From positions 47,396 through 111,395 of the forward strand of contig NZ_JAIOUP010000007.1 of NCBI RefSeq assembly GCF_019931165.1: a stretch of DNA of 64,000 bases, read 5' to 3'. The DNA comes from Schnuerera sp. xch1. Lineage in GTDB: Bacteria; Bacillota; Clostridia; Tissierellales; Tepidimicrobiaceae. Below, piece after piece: positions 46,402 to 55,060 of the stretch; positions within the stretch are counted from its first letter, which is position 1; every line of letters starts with the position of its first letter. The notes under the pieces are model-generated. The model searched no databases. It saw nothing but the letters and a program-made list of their open reading frames with translations, and was not told where the DNA came from. A program made the position numbers and the translations under genes.

Positions 46402-47070
46402 TTATTTTGATTGATACTTTCTATCTGTTTTTCTATCAAACATTAAAACCTGAATTATTACAACTATTGTTGCTATTATAGCTATAGGTAATGCTGCTTT
46501 AGAAATATCTAAAGGAGTTACATTATATCCTAACTCATTTAACGTACTAACTATTAAGAGAACACCGCCTGAAGCAATGAATACATTTTGTCCATAGAAG
46601 TTACCGTAATTTTCAACTGCTGCTGCCAATCCTTTTATATTTTCTTCATCTTCTTCATCTATATTTTTATATTTAGCTTCTGCAGCACCTACTGCCATTG
46701 GGTTTACAATTGGTCTAATAAACTGTACATGTCCTCCAAGACGCAGTGACAACATTGCTGCTATAGTCCTTGTAATCATATATATTGATAATATTTTTCC
46801 TGAAGTTGCAACCTTTATTTCTGCAATAAGAGTTGAAGCTCTTTCCTTTAAACCATTATTTTCTAATATGCCTATAATGGGCAATGTCACCAAAAATACT
46901 GACATATATCTATTTGTTACAAATGATTCTCCTAAAATTGCAAGTATTTCGTTAAAAGATAATCCTCCTACAAATCCTGTTGTAATTCCTGCAACAACCA
47001 CTACTGCAATTGTATCCCATTTTAGAACAAATCCAACAATTACAATCACAATTCCAATAAGTCTAATCAT
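46402..47070 (-). CDS. DUF969 family membrane protein
   Basis: A 222-residue protein with five or six helices, beginning MIRLIGIVIVIVGFVLKWDTIAVVVVAGITTGFVGGL. RYMSVFLVTLPIIGILENNGLKERA and LRLGGHVQFIRPIVNPMAVGAAEAKY are family blocks. It is the first gene of the DUF969-DUF979-pcp unit, with AAGGAGGGG as ribosome site. Confidence 0.85.
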   Translation of the reverse strand: MIRLIGIVIVIVGFVLKWDTIAVVVVAGITTGFVGGLSFNEILAILGESFVTNRYMSVFLVTLPIIGILENNGLKERASTLIAEIKVATSGKILSIYMITRTIAAMLSLRLGGHVQFIRPIVNPMAVGAAEAKYKNIDEEDEENIKGLAAAVENYGNFYGQNVFIASGGVLLIVSTLNELGYNVTPLDISKAALPIAIIATIVVIIQVLMFDRKTDRKYQSK

Positions 47071-47540
47071 TATTTCCCCTCCTTAACTAAATATAACAAT
47101 TAACTAAAATTTATGATTGACAACTAAAATTTATGATTAATAATTAAAATTTACAATTGACCAAGAGGTTCCCTATTTCTAAGTAAAACCATAGGTGAGG
47201 TGTAGTTTACACATACATTTCTATCTACAAAAAATCCAGTTCTAATTATACAAAGATATGAACTATCAACAAAATATCTTGAATTCTTTGAATAAGACAA
47301 ACGCAAATAGATTAAGATATACAGTGTTTTTAATTTATTCCAATTAAATTGCGTACCATTCTAATGTATATTATTATAATTAGGAAAAATTTATGGGTTA
47401 ACTTAATCAGAATTAACGACATACCCATTAAACAGGTCTTACATAATTATAATAAGAAATTTCAATTTTCAGAAAATGAAACTTTATGATATAATTAAAA
47501 AAATAAATTAGAAGCGTACATACTTTATACAGGAGGTGTT
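47071..47540. other. Intergenic region holding three 20-bp tandem repeats
   Basis: Three adjoining 20-base copies lie at 47101-47120, 47121-47140 and 47141-47160 (core AAAATTTATGATT), just upstream of DUF969. The remaining 380 bases are AT-rich and show no further gene; they must contain divergent promoters. Confidence 0.65.
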
Positions 47541-47594
47541 GTGGTTTCATCTAAACCAATTATAAGACTAGGTAGATGGAAAAGAGAAAATTGA
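47541..47594 (+). CDS. Possible 17-residue leader peptide
   Basis: A GTG at 47541 follows AGGAGGTGTT and opens VSSKPIIRLGRWKREN ending at TGA 47592-47594, 11 bases before the acetyltransferase ATG. The ribosome site is strong, but spacing to GTG is short (about four bases). It may be a translated leader or simply chance. Confidence 0.35.
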   Translation: MVSSKPIIRLGRWKREN

Positions 47595-47605
47595 GGGAGG
47601 ATATA

Positions 47606-48232
47606 ATGGATTCTGATACGATTCATGCAAAAATAATAGACTTCGATAATGCAGACGACTTGAATATTTGTATGGCTACCGAAACTGATATCGACGGAAT
47701 AATAAAGGTTGCTTCTTCTGTGGGCAATAGTAAGAAAAACCATAAGCAAGGATTCTTGATGGACAATTACCTTAGGGATAAAGAAAAATATGTAAGTAAA
47801 TTTAAAAACGATATAGATAATTCAAAGTTATTCTATGTTATCAAAAAAAGGGATCATGTACTAGGTTTTTTATTAGCATATACTAAAGATCAATGGCTTA
47901 AAAGTGAGCCTAAGTGGATCTTTGATACAAACTGGAAAGATGACTTTAATAAAAAAGCGCTTAAAAAATTTGTTATATTAGAAAAAATTGCAGTTAGATC
48001 TGGCTTAACAGGTAGAGGTTTAGGAAGCGAACTATTTAAAAAATTTAAAGAAAAATCTTTAAATCTAGGCATAAAAAATATGTTTTCAGAGACAATACTT
48101 TCTCCAAAACCAAACTTTGCATCAATGGAATTTGCTATGAAGCAACGATATAAATTAGCTGGAATTAGATATGAAAATTTTGAAGATAAACTTTTTACTA
48201 CTATAGTCTACCATAAAAAACTATCAAAATAA
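47606..48232 (+). CDS. GNAT family N-acetyltransferase
   Basis: A 208-residue GNAT-fold protein. The acetyl-CoA pyrophosphate loop is VRSGLTGRGLGSELFKKFKEKSLNLG (R/Q-x-x-G-x-G/A type); the preceding strand LEKIAV is typical. The substrate is not predictable. I choose the ATG at 47606 behind GAGGGAGG. The N-terminus (MDSDTIHAKIIDFDNADDLNICMATETDIDGIIKVAS) is slightly extended relative to simple GNATs. Confidence 0.82.
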   Translation: MDSDTIHAKIIDFDNADDLNICMATETDIDGIIKVASSVGNSKKNHKQGFLMDNYLRDKEKYVSKFKNDIDNSKLFYVIKKRDHVLGFLLAYTKDQWLKSEPKWIFDTNWKDDFNKKALKKFVILEKIAVRSGLTGRGLGSELFKKFKEKSLNLGIKNMFSETILSPKPNFASMEFAMKQRYKLAGIRYENFEDKLFTTIVYHKKLSK

Positions 48233-48265
48233 CATGTAAATTAATTTTTAGTTCACTATATATAC

Positions 48266-48292
48266 AAAAGAGAGAGATCGCTCTCTCTTTTT
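48266..48292. terminator. Bidirectional terminator
   Basis: AAAGAGAGAG pairs with CTCTCTCTTT around an ATCG turn, flanked by A- and T-runs, between the convergent acetyltransferase and metallo-hydrolase genes. Confidence 0.8.
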
Positions 48293-48365
48293 ATTTTATT
48301 TTATTTTCTTTTATTGTTATAAGTTTTATCAATAAGCAAAGTAAAGAAATGCAAAATGTATAATA

Positions 48366-49196
48366 TTATTTATCTAAAAATTTACCTTGTTCAGATTTTG
48401 CAATTTCATCAAAATGTTCTATCAGCATATCCAAATGATCAGTTACCTGTTTACCTCTCATAGATTTACCATGGCTTGGGATAGCAATATATGGATTTAA
48501 CTGTCTTAAATTAATTATGGATTCTTTAGCAGCTTTCCAATCTACAGTTAAATATGCTGGAGGTCCTGATATTTCTTGTTTTTGAGTTATCACAGATATC
48601 AATGATTCTTGTTTTGTAGTAGAAAATACATCCCCAGCTATAATTACTCTGTCTATTTCCCTAAATAATGAAATATGTCCTTCAGTATGACCTGGAGTAT
48701 GAATCCATTTCCAACCTGACATACCTGGTACACTTCCATCAGGAGGAAGAATTTCAACTCTGTCCTCTATATCTATACTAGTATGAGGAAAAGACTTGCT
48801 CATCCTGGATACTCCTCCGCCATCCACAGAAGGATCTGCTAATGGATAGTCCTTCTTACCAATTACATAAGGTAATTCTAATTCATGAATATATACTGGA
48901 ACATCCCATTGCTCAGAAAGTTTAACCACTGACCCTACATGGTCAAAATGTCCATGAGTGAGAATAATACATTGTGGTTTATTGCCTTTCCCAAACCTTT
49001 TATCTATAGATTCCAATATGAAATCAGCAGAATTTTCTAGTCCAGTATCTACTAGTACAAAATCTTTATTATCAGACATAGGATCTCCAATTAAACATGC
49101 ATTAACTATAGTAAATTCTAAAACTAAAATATCTGAAACGGCTTCCTTACTAGTAGCAGTTATTTTGGACATCTTTTCTAATAGTTTATTTCCCAA
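48366..49196 (-). CDS. Metallo-beta-lactamase-fold hydrolase
   Basis: A 276-residue MBL-fold enzyme. The zinc motifs are LTHGHFDHVGS, WKWIHTPGHTEGHISLF, IIAGDVFS and IAIPSHGKSM, so both metal sites are complete. The subclass is that of general glyoxalase II-like or lactonase-like hydrolases; the substrate is unknown. I prefer the TTG at 49196, eight bases after GGAGG; the ATG five codons upstream overlaps that ribosome site and has none of its own. Confidence 0.85.
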   Translation of the reverse strand: MGNKLLEKMSKITATSKEAVSDILVLEFTIVNACLIGDPMSDNKDFVLVDTGLENSADFILESIDKRFGKGNKPQCIILTHGHFDHVGSVVKLSEQWDVPVYIHELELPYVIGKKDYPLADPSVDGGGVSRMSKSFPHTSIDIEDRVEILPPDGSVPGMSGWKWIHTPGHTEGHISLFREIDRVIIAGDVFSTTKQESLISVITQKQEISGPPAYLTVDWKAAKESIINLRQLNPYIAIPSHGKSMRGKQVTDHLDMLIEHFDEIAKSEQGKFLDK

Positions 49197-49287
49197 AATT
49201 AAAACCTCCATTTTACAAATGTTTATTTAACTAGTATTTGTAAGATGAAGGCAATTATACTGTTAAGGTCATATAAAAACAAATCTT

Positions 49288-49320
49288 AAAAAGTAAAGAG
49301 CCCTTGATAAACAAGGACTC
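49288..49320 (-). terminator. Terminator of the SNF-type transporter gene
   Basis: GAG-CCCTTG and CAAGG-A-CTC pair with one mismatch around ATAAA, followed on the minus strand by a T-rich run. It is about 15 bases past the transporter stop. Confidence 0.65.
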
Positions 49321-49335
49321 CTCGTATTGAATATT

Positions 49336-50697
49336 TTATATTATTCCAATTCCTGAAAGCAATACTAATGCTATAATTATTGGAATGACAAATTTACATA
49401 AAAACATCCATACATTAAATATTGCAAATTTGACACTTTCATTATTTGTAACTTCAGTTTTAACTTTATCTTTACCCCAGAACCATCCTACATATAATGT
49501 GATGAACAATCCACCTATTGGTAATAAAAGACTATTAGCAAACCAATCTAAGAAATCAAATATATTCTTTCCAATAATTTGGAAACCAGACCATATTCCC
49601 ATTGATAATGAAGCGGCAATACACATTAAGAATAGTATTATACTAGTGATCATAACAGCTCTCTTTCTTTCCCACTTTCTATTGTCTATTAAATAGGAAA
49701 CAACAACCTCTAATAAGGATAGAGAAGAAGTTAGAGCTGCTAATGTAAGCAATACAAAGAATAGTATTCCAAATATTCTTCCAACTACTGGACCCATTGT
49801 TGCAAATATAGCCGGTACTGTAACAAACACTAATCCGGGTCCCTGGCCTAAATCAAATCCTAAAGCTACAGTAGCAGGTATTATCATCATTCCAGCTAGT
49901 AATGCAACTGAAGTATCCATTGCAGGGACTATAATTGCACTTTGAACAAGGTTTTCCTTTTTACTTAAATAGCTAGAATAGGTAATCATACAACCCATAC
50001 CTAAACTCAATGAGAAAAATGCTTGCCCTAGGGCTGCCAGCATAACCTCACCTGTCATCTTTGAGAAATCAGGCACAAATAGATATCTTAATCCTTCCAT
50101 TGCTCCAGGTAAAGTCACTGAACGAATTACTAATATAACTAATAATGCGAAAAGGGTAGGCATCATTATCTTAGACGCTTTTTCTATTCCAGCACTAATT
50201 CCTTTAGCCACTATCACAATGTTCATTATTAAGTAAATTGCAGTCCAAAAAATCGGAGACATAATTCCACCAGATAATGCACCAAATATTTCTCCCATAA
50301 CCGCTGGTTCTGTTGAAAACTCTCCTAATACAATTTTAAAAATATAAGCTACTGACCATCCACCTACAACGGGATAATATCCCATAATTATAAATGCAGC
50401 TAATACCCCCATTACTCCCACAAAAGTAAATCTTTTGTCCAATTTTTTGAAAGCATCTACTGAGGATAACTGAGTATGTCTACCTATTACAAACTCAGCT
50501 AACATCAATCCAAATCCAATTACAATTACACAAATTAAATAAAATAGTACAAATGCGCCTCCACCATTTAATCCTGCTAAATAAGGAAATCTCCATATGT
50601 TTCCTAGCCCAACTGCAGATCCAGCTGCAGCAAAAATAAAACCTATCCTTGATACAAATTGATCTCTTGATTTTTCCGTAGTTGGTTGTTTTTCCAT
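49336..50697 (-). CDS. Sodium-dependent transporter of the NSS/SNF family
   Basis: A 453-residue symporter with 11-12 helices. The family signature GSAVGLGNIWRFPYLAGLNGGGAF is at residues 31-54. The unwound helix-6 region is ALGQAFFSLSLGMGCMITYSSYL, typical of bacterial amino-acid members such as LeuT and TnaT. It likely brings in an amino acid with sodium. Ribosome site AAGGGGG. It is monocistronic. Confidence 0.92.
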   Translation of the reverse strand: MEKQPTTEKSRDQFVSRIGFIFAAAGSAVGLGNIWRFPYLAGLNGGGAFVLFYLICVIVIGFGLMLAEFVIGRHTQLSSVDAFKKLDKRFTFVGVMGVLAAFIIMGYYPVVGGWSVAYIFKIVLGEFSTEPAVMGEIFGALSGGIMSPIFWTAIYLIMNIVIVAKGISAGIEKASKIMMPTLFALLVILVIRSVTLPGAMEGLRYLFVPDFSKMTGEVMLAALGQAFFSLSLGMGCMITYSSYLSKKENLVQSAIIVPAMDTSVALLAGMMIIPATVALGFDLGQGPGLVFVTVPAIFATMGPVVGRIFGILFFVLLTLAALTSSLSLLEVVVSYLIDNRKWERKRAVMITSIILFLMCIAASLSMGIWSGFQIIGKNIFDFLDWFANSLLLPIGGLFITLYVGWFWGKDKVKTEVTNNESVKFAIFNVWMFLCKFVIPIIIALVLLSGIGII

Positions 50698-50930
50698 GAA
50701 TAAACCCCCTTATAAAATTAGTTAATATCGACAACTTATAATCCTAATATTCGTCTATTCACCCCCTCTACTACAATTTTATTATGATTCAAGTCATAAT
50801 ATTCTGAATGTTTTTAATAGTATAAGCCCTATAAATGCTCACTTATAAAATATCATAAATTCGCCCTATTTGTCAATATATTTGTAACATTCAGAATATT
50901 GTTTAATAATTAACATTCTTTTTTGTTCTT

Positions 50931-50977
50931 TCTAAATTAGAAAACCAGTTCTTAGTGAACTGGTTTTCTAATTTAGA
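50931..50977. repeat. Perfect 21-bp hairpin at the 3' end of the AOR gene
   Basis: Two perfectly complementary 21-base arms (50931-50951 and 50957-50977) flank the loop TTAGT. The right arm includes the AOR stop codon. There is no T-run on the minus strand, so it may protect the mRNA end rather than terminate. Confidence 0.6.
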
Positions 50978-52884
50978 ACTCTTTTCATCTGTAAATCGTT
51001 TATCAACCATCCCAATGATAGTCTCTTTAGTTTTCCTTCTGTTGGATTACCTGTCTTCTTGTCCCAACCTGCTATTTCATAATATGTCTCTTTAGCTTTT
51101 TCATATTTTTCTCTATCCAAGGCTACCCCTTTAGATGGCCCATCTTGAAATGGTTCAAATACTCTTTGAGGTAACGTATCATCTTCCTTAGTAAAACCCT
51201 CTCTAGCATTAAAATACCTCATCATATTTATCTTTCTTTCACCTATCTCCATTAATTCATATACTGAGGTATCCCATCCTATACCATATTTAGCAAATTT
51301 GACTAAGTCCTTTGGATTGTATAGTTCTGTAGACGCTCCCCATACGAATTGGCATAGGGATAATATATCAACTGTTGATTCAAAACATTGAGTATTAAAT
51401 GCGAATCTTGTTTTTTCATCATCCATTTCAAAATTATCATCATATCCCTTTCGAATTCCTAATAATGCTAAGTTGTTTCTAGCCTCACTTTCCGGTGGCA
51501 AAGTAAGCACTGGATCATGTGTTGAAGATTGATGATCTGCCCCAAAGGTATTTACTGAATAAATAAGTCCTAATGATGGTTTATACTGTGGCATATGAGC
51601 TGGAAATTCTTGCTTTTTAGAAGTCATACTATATTTTTCTGCACCATTGCCTAACCTTTGAGCTACTCTATAGCTTCCCTCCGCTAATAAATCTCCTATT
51701 CCTTCTCTTTTTGCAATCAACTCTATCATGGTTAAAGCTGATTCATCATTTCCAAAGTTAAGTTCTATTCCACCAGTACTCTCTTTAGTCAATACACCTT
51801 CCTCATAACATTCCATAGCAAATGCTATAGTCCCTCCACAGGATATGGTGTCTAACCCATACATATTGCATAGCTGATTAGCTATGGAAACTGTTTCTAA
51901 ACTTGTGATTCCACAATACGAACCTAAGGATGCAGCAGTTTCATATTCTGGCCCTCCATATATTGGATCAACCTTTCCTTCTATCTCCACTACCCTTTTA
52001 CATCTTATTGGACAAGCATAACAAGTGTCTCTTTTCTTCAATATAGTTTCTGTCATAGTAGTACCAGTTATATTTTCTGCTCCTTCAGGGAAATACCCGG
52101 ACTTCCAATTCCTCGTTGCTAAAAATCCATTTTTATGATGGCTGATTAATCCTCCGTCTGTTCCATGTTCTCCAAGTGATCGCAATCCTTTACTGTTATT
52201 AAATCTTTGTATTCCTTCCTTAACTAATTTGTTAAAGTTATCAGGATCTGCAGGTTTAAGTCCTAATCTTTTCTTTATAGCTATGGCTTTTAAATTTTTA
52301 GAACCCATTACAGCTCCAGTACCATTTCGCCCATTTGCTCTATTATTCATATTTATTATGTTAGCATATTTCACTAAATTCTCTCCTGCAGGACCTATTT
52401 GTGCTATATCTACGTTATCTTCATCTAGATCCTCTCTTATTAATTTTTCAGCTTCTCCTGTTACTTTTCCCCATATATTTAAAGCATCTCTTAACTCTAT
52501 TTTTCCTTCGTCTATGTATAGATATACTGGATGATCTGCCTTTCCTTTAAATACTATAGAATTCCAACCATTTGCTTTTAAATAAGCTGCAAAAAATCCA
52601 CCAGCCTGACTATCTCCTATTCCTCCGGTTAAAGGACTTTTAGTATTTACAGTAATTCTGTTTGCGCCTGCAATAGGTAATCCTGTCAATGGAGATACTG
52701 AAAATACTAATATATTTTCCGGAGATAAAGGTTCCACTTTTGGTTTTAACTCTTTTAACAATATATAAGTACCTAATGCAGAACCCCCTGGATATAGTCT
52801 ATGAGTATCTCCATCCAATACCTTTTTCTGAATAGTACCATTAGTTAAATTAACTTCTAATATGTTGGCACTTGGAAAATTCAT
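50968..52884 (-). CDS. Tungsten-dependent aldehyde ferredoxin oxidoreductase
   Basis: A 638-residue AOR that oxidises aldehydes to acids (or the reverse) with ferredoxin. The [4Fe-4S] ligands C288, C291, C295 are in CYACPIRCKR; the fourth is probably in DILSLCQFVW. GGSALGTYILLKEL and SGLAP-like substitutes near the N-terminus (SVSPLTGLPIAGANR; SQAGGFFAAYLKANGW) bind the bis-pterin, as does FGADHQSSTHDP. In an amino-acid fermenter it handles aldehydes from 2-oxo acids. No second subunit is adjacent. Ribosome site AAGGAG. Confidence 0.93.
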   Translation of the reverse strand: MNFPSANILEVNLTNGTIQKKVLDGDTHRLYPGGSALGTYILLKELKPKVEPLSPENILVFSVSPLTGLPIAGANRITVNTKSPLTGGIGDSQAGGFFAAYLKANGWNSIVFKGKADHPVYLYIDEGKIELRDALNIWGKVTGEAEKLIREDLDEDNVDIAQIGPAGENLVKYANIINMNNRANGRNGTGAVMGSKNLKAIAIKKRLGLKPADPDNFNKLVKEGIQRFNNSKGLRSLGEHGTDGGLISHHKNGFLATRNWKSGYFPEGAENITGTTMTETILKKRDTCYACPIRCKRVVEIEGKVDPIYGGPEYETAASLGSYCGITSLETVSIANQLCNMYGLDTISCGGTIAFAMECYEEGVLTKESTGGIELNFGNDESALTMIELIAKREGIGDLLAEGSYRVAQRLGNGAEKYSMTSKKQEFPAHMPQYKPSLGLIYSVNTFGADHQSSTHDPVLTLPPESEARNNLALLGIRKGYDDNFEMDDEKTRFAFNTQCFESTVDILSLCQFVWGASTELYNPKDLVKFAKYGIGWDTSVYELMEIGERKINMMRYFNAREGFTKEDDTLPQRVFEPFQDGPSKGVALDREKYEKAKETYYEIAGWDKKTGNPTEGKLKRLSLGWLINDLQMKRVLN

Positions 52885-53286
52885 ATTACCAGCTCCTTCT
52901 ATAGCATATATTTTAACTATATTTTAAGTGTTTTGCAAATTATTCTTATAACGTCAAAAAAAGAATGTTCCGTCGTTTAAACTGCACATACTAATTTTAC
53001 CCATATAATGATATACAAAACAGCAATAAAATTTTACAGTATATTCTAAGTGTAAATTGTTTCTTTATATAATAATATAAAAATGAATTTTATTCATCAT
53101 TTATAAAATCAAAACAAATCATTTTAATATTCAAACGAAACTGGATTATTTTTTTGTATACTTTCTACATTTAACCAAGTCAATATTTATTATATCCTTA
53201 TAGAAATACTATGATAACGCTTTCAGTATCATCTGCATTGTTTTTATATCAAAGCATAGTATTAATTCTTTTTTAGGAGGATATAT
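52885..53286. other. Divergent intergenic region, no riboswitch seen
   Basis: This 402-base stretch separates the AOR gene from the divergent NCS2 permease. It is AT-rich. I looked for the purine-riboswitch core and for -24/-12 motifs and found neither. Confidence 0.5.
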
Positions 53287-54663
53287 ATGGAATATCACGA
53301 AAAATCTAATGCGCAAGCTAGTAATAATTCTGGAATTATCTACAAGATCGATGATCGTCCACCACTCTTAACCTCAATAGTATTAGGAATTCAGCATATT
53401 TTGGCTGCTTTTGGCGGAATTGTCGCAGTGCCTTTAGTAGTTGGTGGAGCTTTAGACCTTCCAACTTCTGATGTTGCATTTCTAGTGAGTGCTGCTATAT
53501 TTGTTGCTGGAATAGCAACCTTTATACAAGCAAAGGGAATTGGTCCTATTGGGGCTAAAGTCCCTTGTGTTATGGGCACAGACTTTACATTCGTTGCTCC
53601 TTCCATAGCAGTAGGATCTACTATGGGTCTTCCCGGCCTCTTTGGAGGAACCATATTGGGTTCTTTTATAGAAATGGTTATAAGTAGATTCATTAAACCC
53701 CTTATGAGATTTTTTCCACCAGTTGTCACAGGGACTGTAGTTACATTAATAGGATTAACTTTATTACCAGTATCCATCGATTGGGCTGCAGGTGGAACTG
53801 GAGCGTCTGACTATGGTAGACTACAGAATATAGTTGTTGCAGTCATAGTATTGATCATAATAATTCTACTAAATCGATATGCTAAAGGAATGTTCAGTAC
53901 TGCTTCAGTTTTAATAGGTATCGTTATAGGCTACATAATTGCATATCCGCTGGGAATGATTGATTTTACGGAAGTTGCAAATGCTAATTGGATTGAACTA
54001 CCTACTATCTTTAAATATGGTGTAACATTTAACCTAAAAGCAGTAATTCCCTTTATAGCTGCTTATTTGGTTACCTCTATCGAAACAGTAGGATGTCTTA
54101 TAGCTATAGGTGAAGCTTCCGATAGAAGAATAGACAGCAAAGGGATAGGTGCTGGTCTATTGGCAGATGGTGTAGGAAGCTTTATAGCTGGATTTTTTGG
54201 AGCTGGTGCTAATACATCATTCAGTCAAAATGTTGGACTTATCCCTATGACTAAAGTGGCAAGCAGATTTGTCGTTATAATTGCAGGTATAATTCTGATG
54301 ATATTAGGTATATTCCCTAAGTTAGGAGCATTAGTTGCTATTATGCCAGAGCCAGTTTTAGGTGGTGCAGGTATAGTGATGTTCGGAATGGTTGCTGCAT
54401 CAGGAATAAAAACACTTAGCCGTGTAAAGATGACAAATAGAAATCTATTAATAATTGCAGTATCAATAGGATTAGGTTTAGGTGTCACAGTAAGACCTGA
54501 AATCATATCAAACCTACCAGAAAGTTTAAAGATGTTGTTCTCATCAGGTATTAGTACTGGTACCATAGCCGCTCTAATATTAAATCTAGTATTAAAGGAA
54601 GAGAAAGGCTCTACAATAGAAAATATAAGTATAAAAAACAAAATGAATATGATTGAAAATTAA
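53287..54663 (+). CDS. NCS2 family uracil/xanthine permease
   Basis: A 458-residue nucleobase importer with about 12-14 helices. The signature is SFSQNVGLIPMTKVASR, and the opening DDRPPLLTSIVLGIQHILAAFGGIVAVPLVVGGAL is typical. It differs from the purine-cluster permease (for example GEASDRRIDSKGIGAGLLADGVGS at the substrate region), so it may have another substrate. It is monocistronic, with TTAGGAGGATATAT before ATG. Confidence 0.9.
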   Translation: MEYHEKSNAQASNNSGIIYKIDDRPPLLTSIVLGIQHILAAFGGIVAVPLVVGGALDLPTSDVAFLVSAAIFVAGIATFIQAKGIGPIGAKVPCVMGTDFTFVAPSIAVGSTMGLPGLFGGTILGSFIEMVISRFIKPLMRFFPPVVTGTVVTLIGLTLLPVSIDWAAGGTGASDYGRLQNIVVAVIVLIIIILLNRYAKGMFSTASVLIGIVIGYIIAYPLGMIDFTEVANANWIELPTIFKYGVTFNLKAVIPFIAAYLVTSIETVGCLIAIGEASDRRIDSKGIGAGLLADGVGSFIAGFFGAGANTSFSQNVGLIPMTKVASRFVVIIAGIILMILGIFPKLGALVAIMPEPVLGGAGIVMFGMVAASGIKTLSRVKMTNRNLLIIAVSIGLGLGVTVRPEIISNLPESLKMLFSSGISTGTIAALILNLVLKEEKGSTIENISIKNKMNMIEN

Positions 54664-54833
54664 AATTGTGGATATCTGCTAATTATTTCTTTTCTTTAAG
54701 ACAATTATCAACAATATTATAACTACATGTGCAAACATTATAATTCACAAATTTTAACTTTATACCAATAAGAAAAAGTATATTATTCACTCTTTTAGGA
54801 AATAATAAATGTAAAATGGTGAAAGGAGATTCT

Positions 54834-55013
54834 ATGGCTCAAAAATATGTCGTTATAACTGACGAAAAGCTTTCCGAACCTATGTCTAAAGAAGATGCTA
54901 TAAAAACAGTTAAAAGCTATGATAATAAGGCAATAAATGCATACATGGTTTCGGAAGAAGAGGCAAAAAGAATAAAAACTCCTGAAAACTTTAACAAGCC
55001 TAAATGGGGATAA
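54834..55013 (+). CDS. Small protein of unknown function
   Basis: A 59-residue soluble protein beginning MAQKYVVITDEKLSEPMSKEDAIKTVKSYDNKAINAYMVSEEEAKRI. The ATG at 54834 follows GAAAGGAG at a good distance; the codon pattern and strong ribosome site support a real gene. I do not recognise a family. It lies alone after the NCS2 permease and before a 40-bp palindromic terminator. Confidence 0.65.
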   Translation: MAQKYVVITDEKLSEPMSKEDAIKTVKSYDNKAINAYMVSEEEAKRIKTPENFNKPKWG

Positions 55014-55014
55014 T

Positions 55015-55054
55015 TATTAAACACTCGGATAAAGCTTTATCCGAGTGTTTAATA
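55015..55054. terminator. 40-bp perfect palindrome, terminator
   Basis: The sequence is an uninterrupted palindrome centred at 55034/55035 (core CACTCGGATAAAG / CTTTATCCGAGTG) with AT-rich ends, lying between convergent genes. It fits a bidirectional terminator. Confidence 0.75.
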
Positions 55055-55060
55055 TAATAA

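Noticed and set aside
47525..47749. Minus-strand ORF of 74 codons over the start of the GNAT gene
   Set aside because: It overlaps a well-supported gene start on the other strand and has no recognisable content.
52885..53286. Purine riboswitch upstream of the second NCS2 permease
   Set aside because: The conserved core and paired-loop pattern are not present; the region has only AT-rich sequence.
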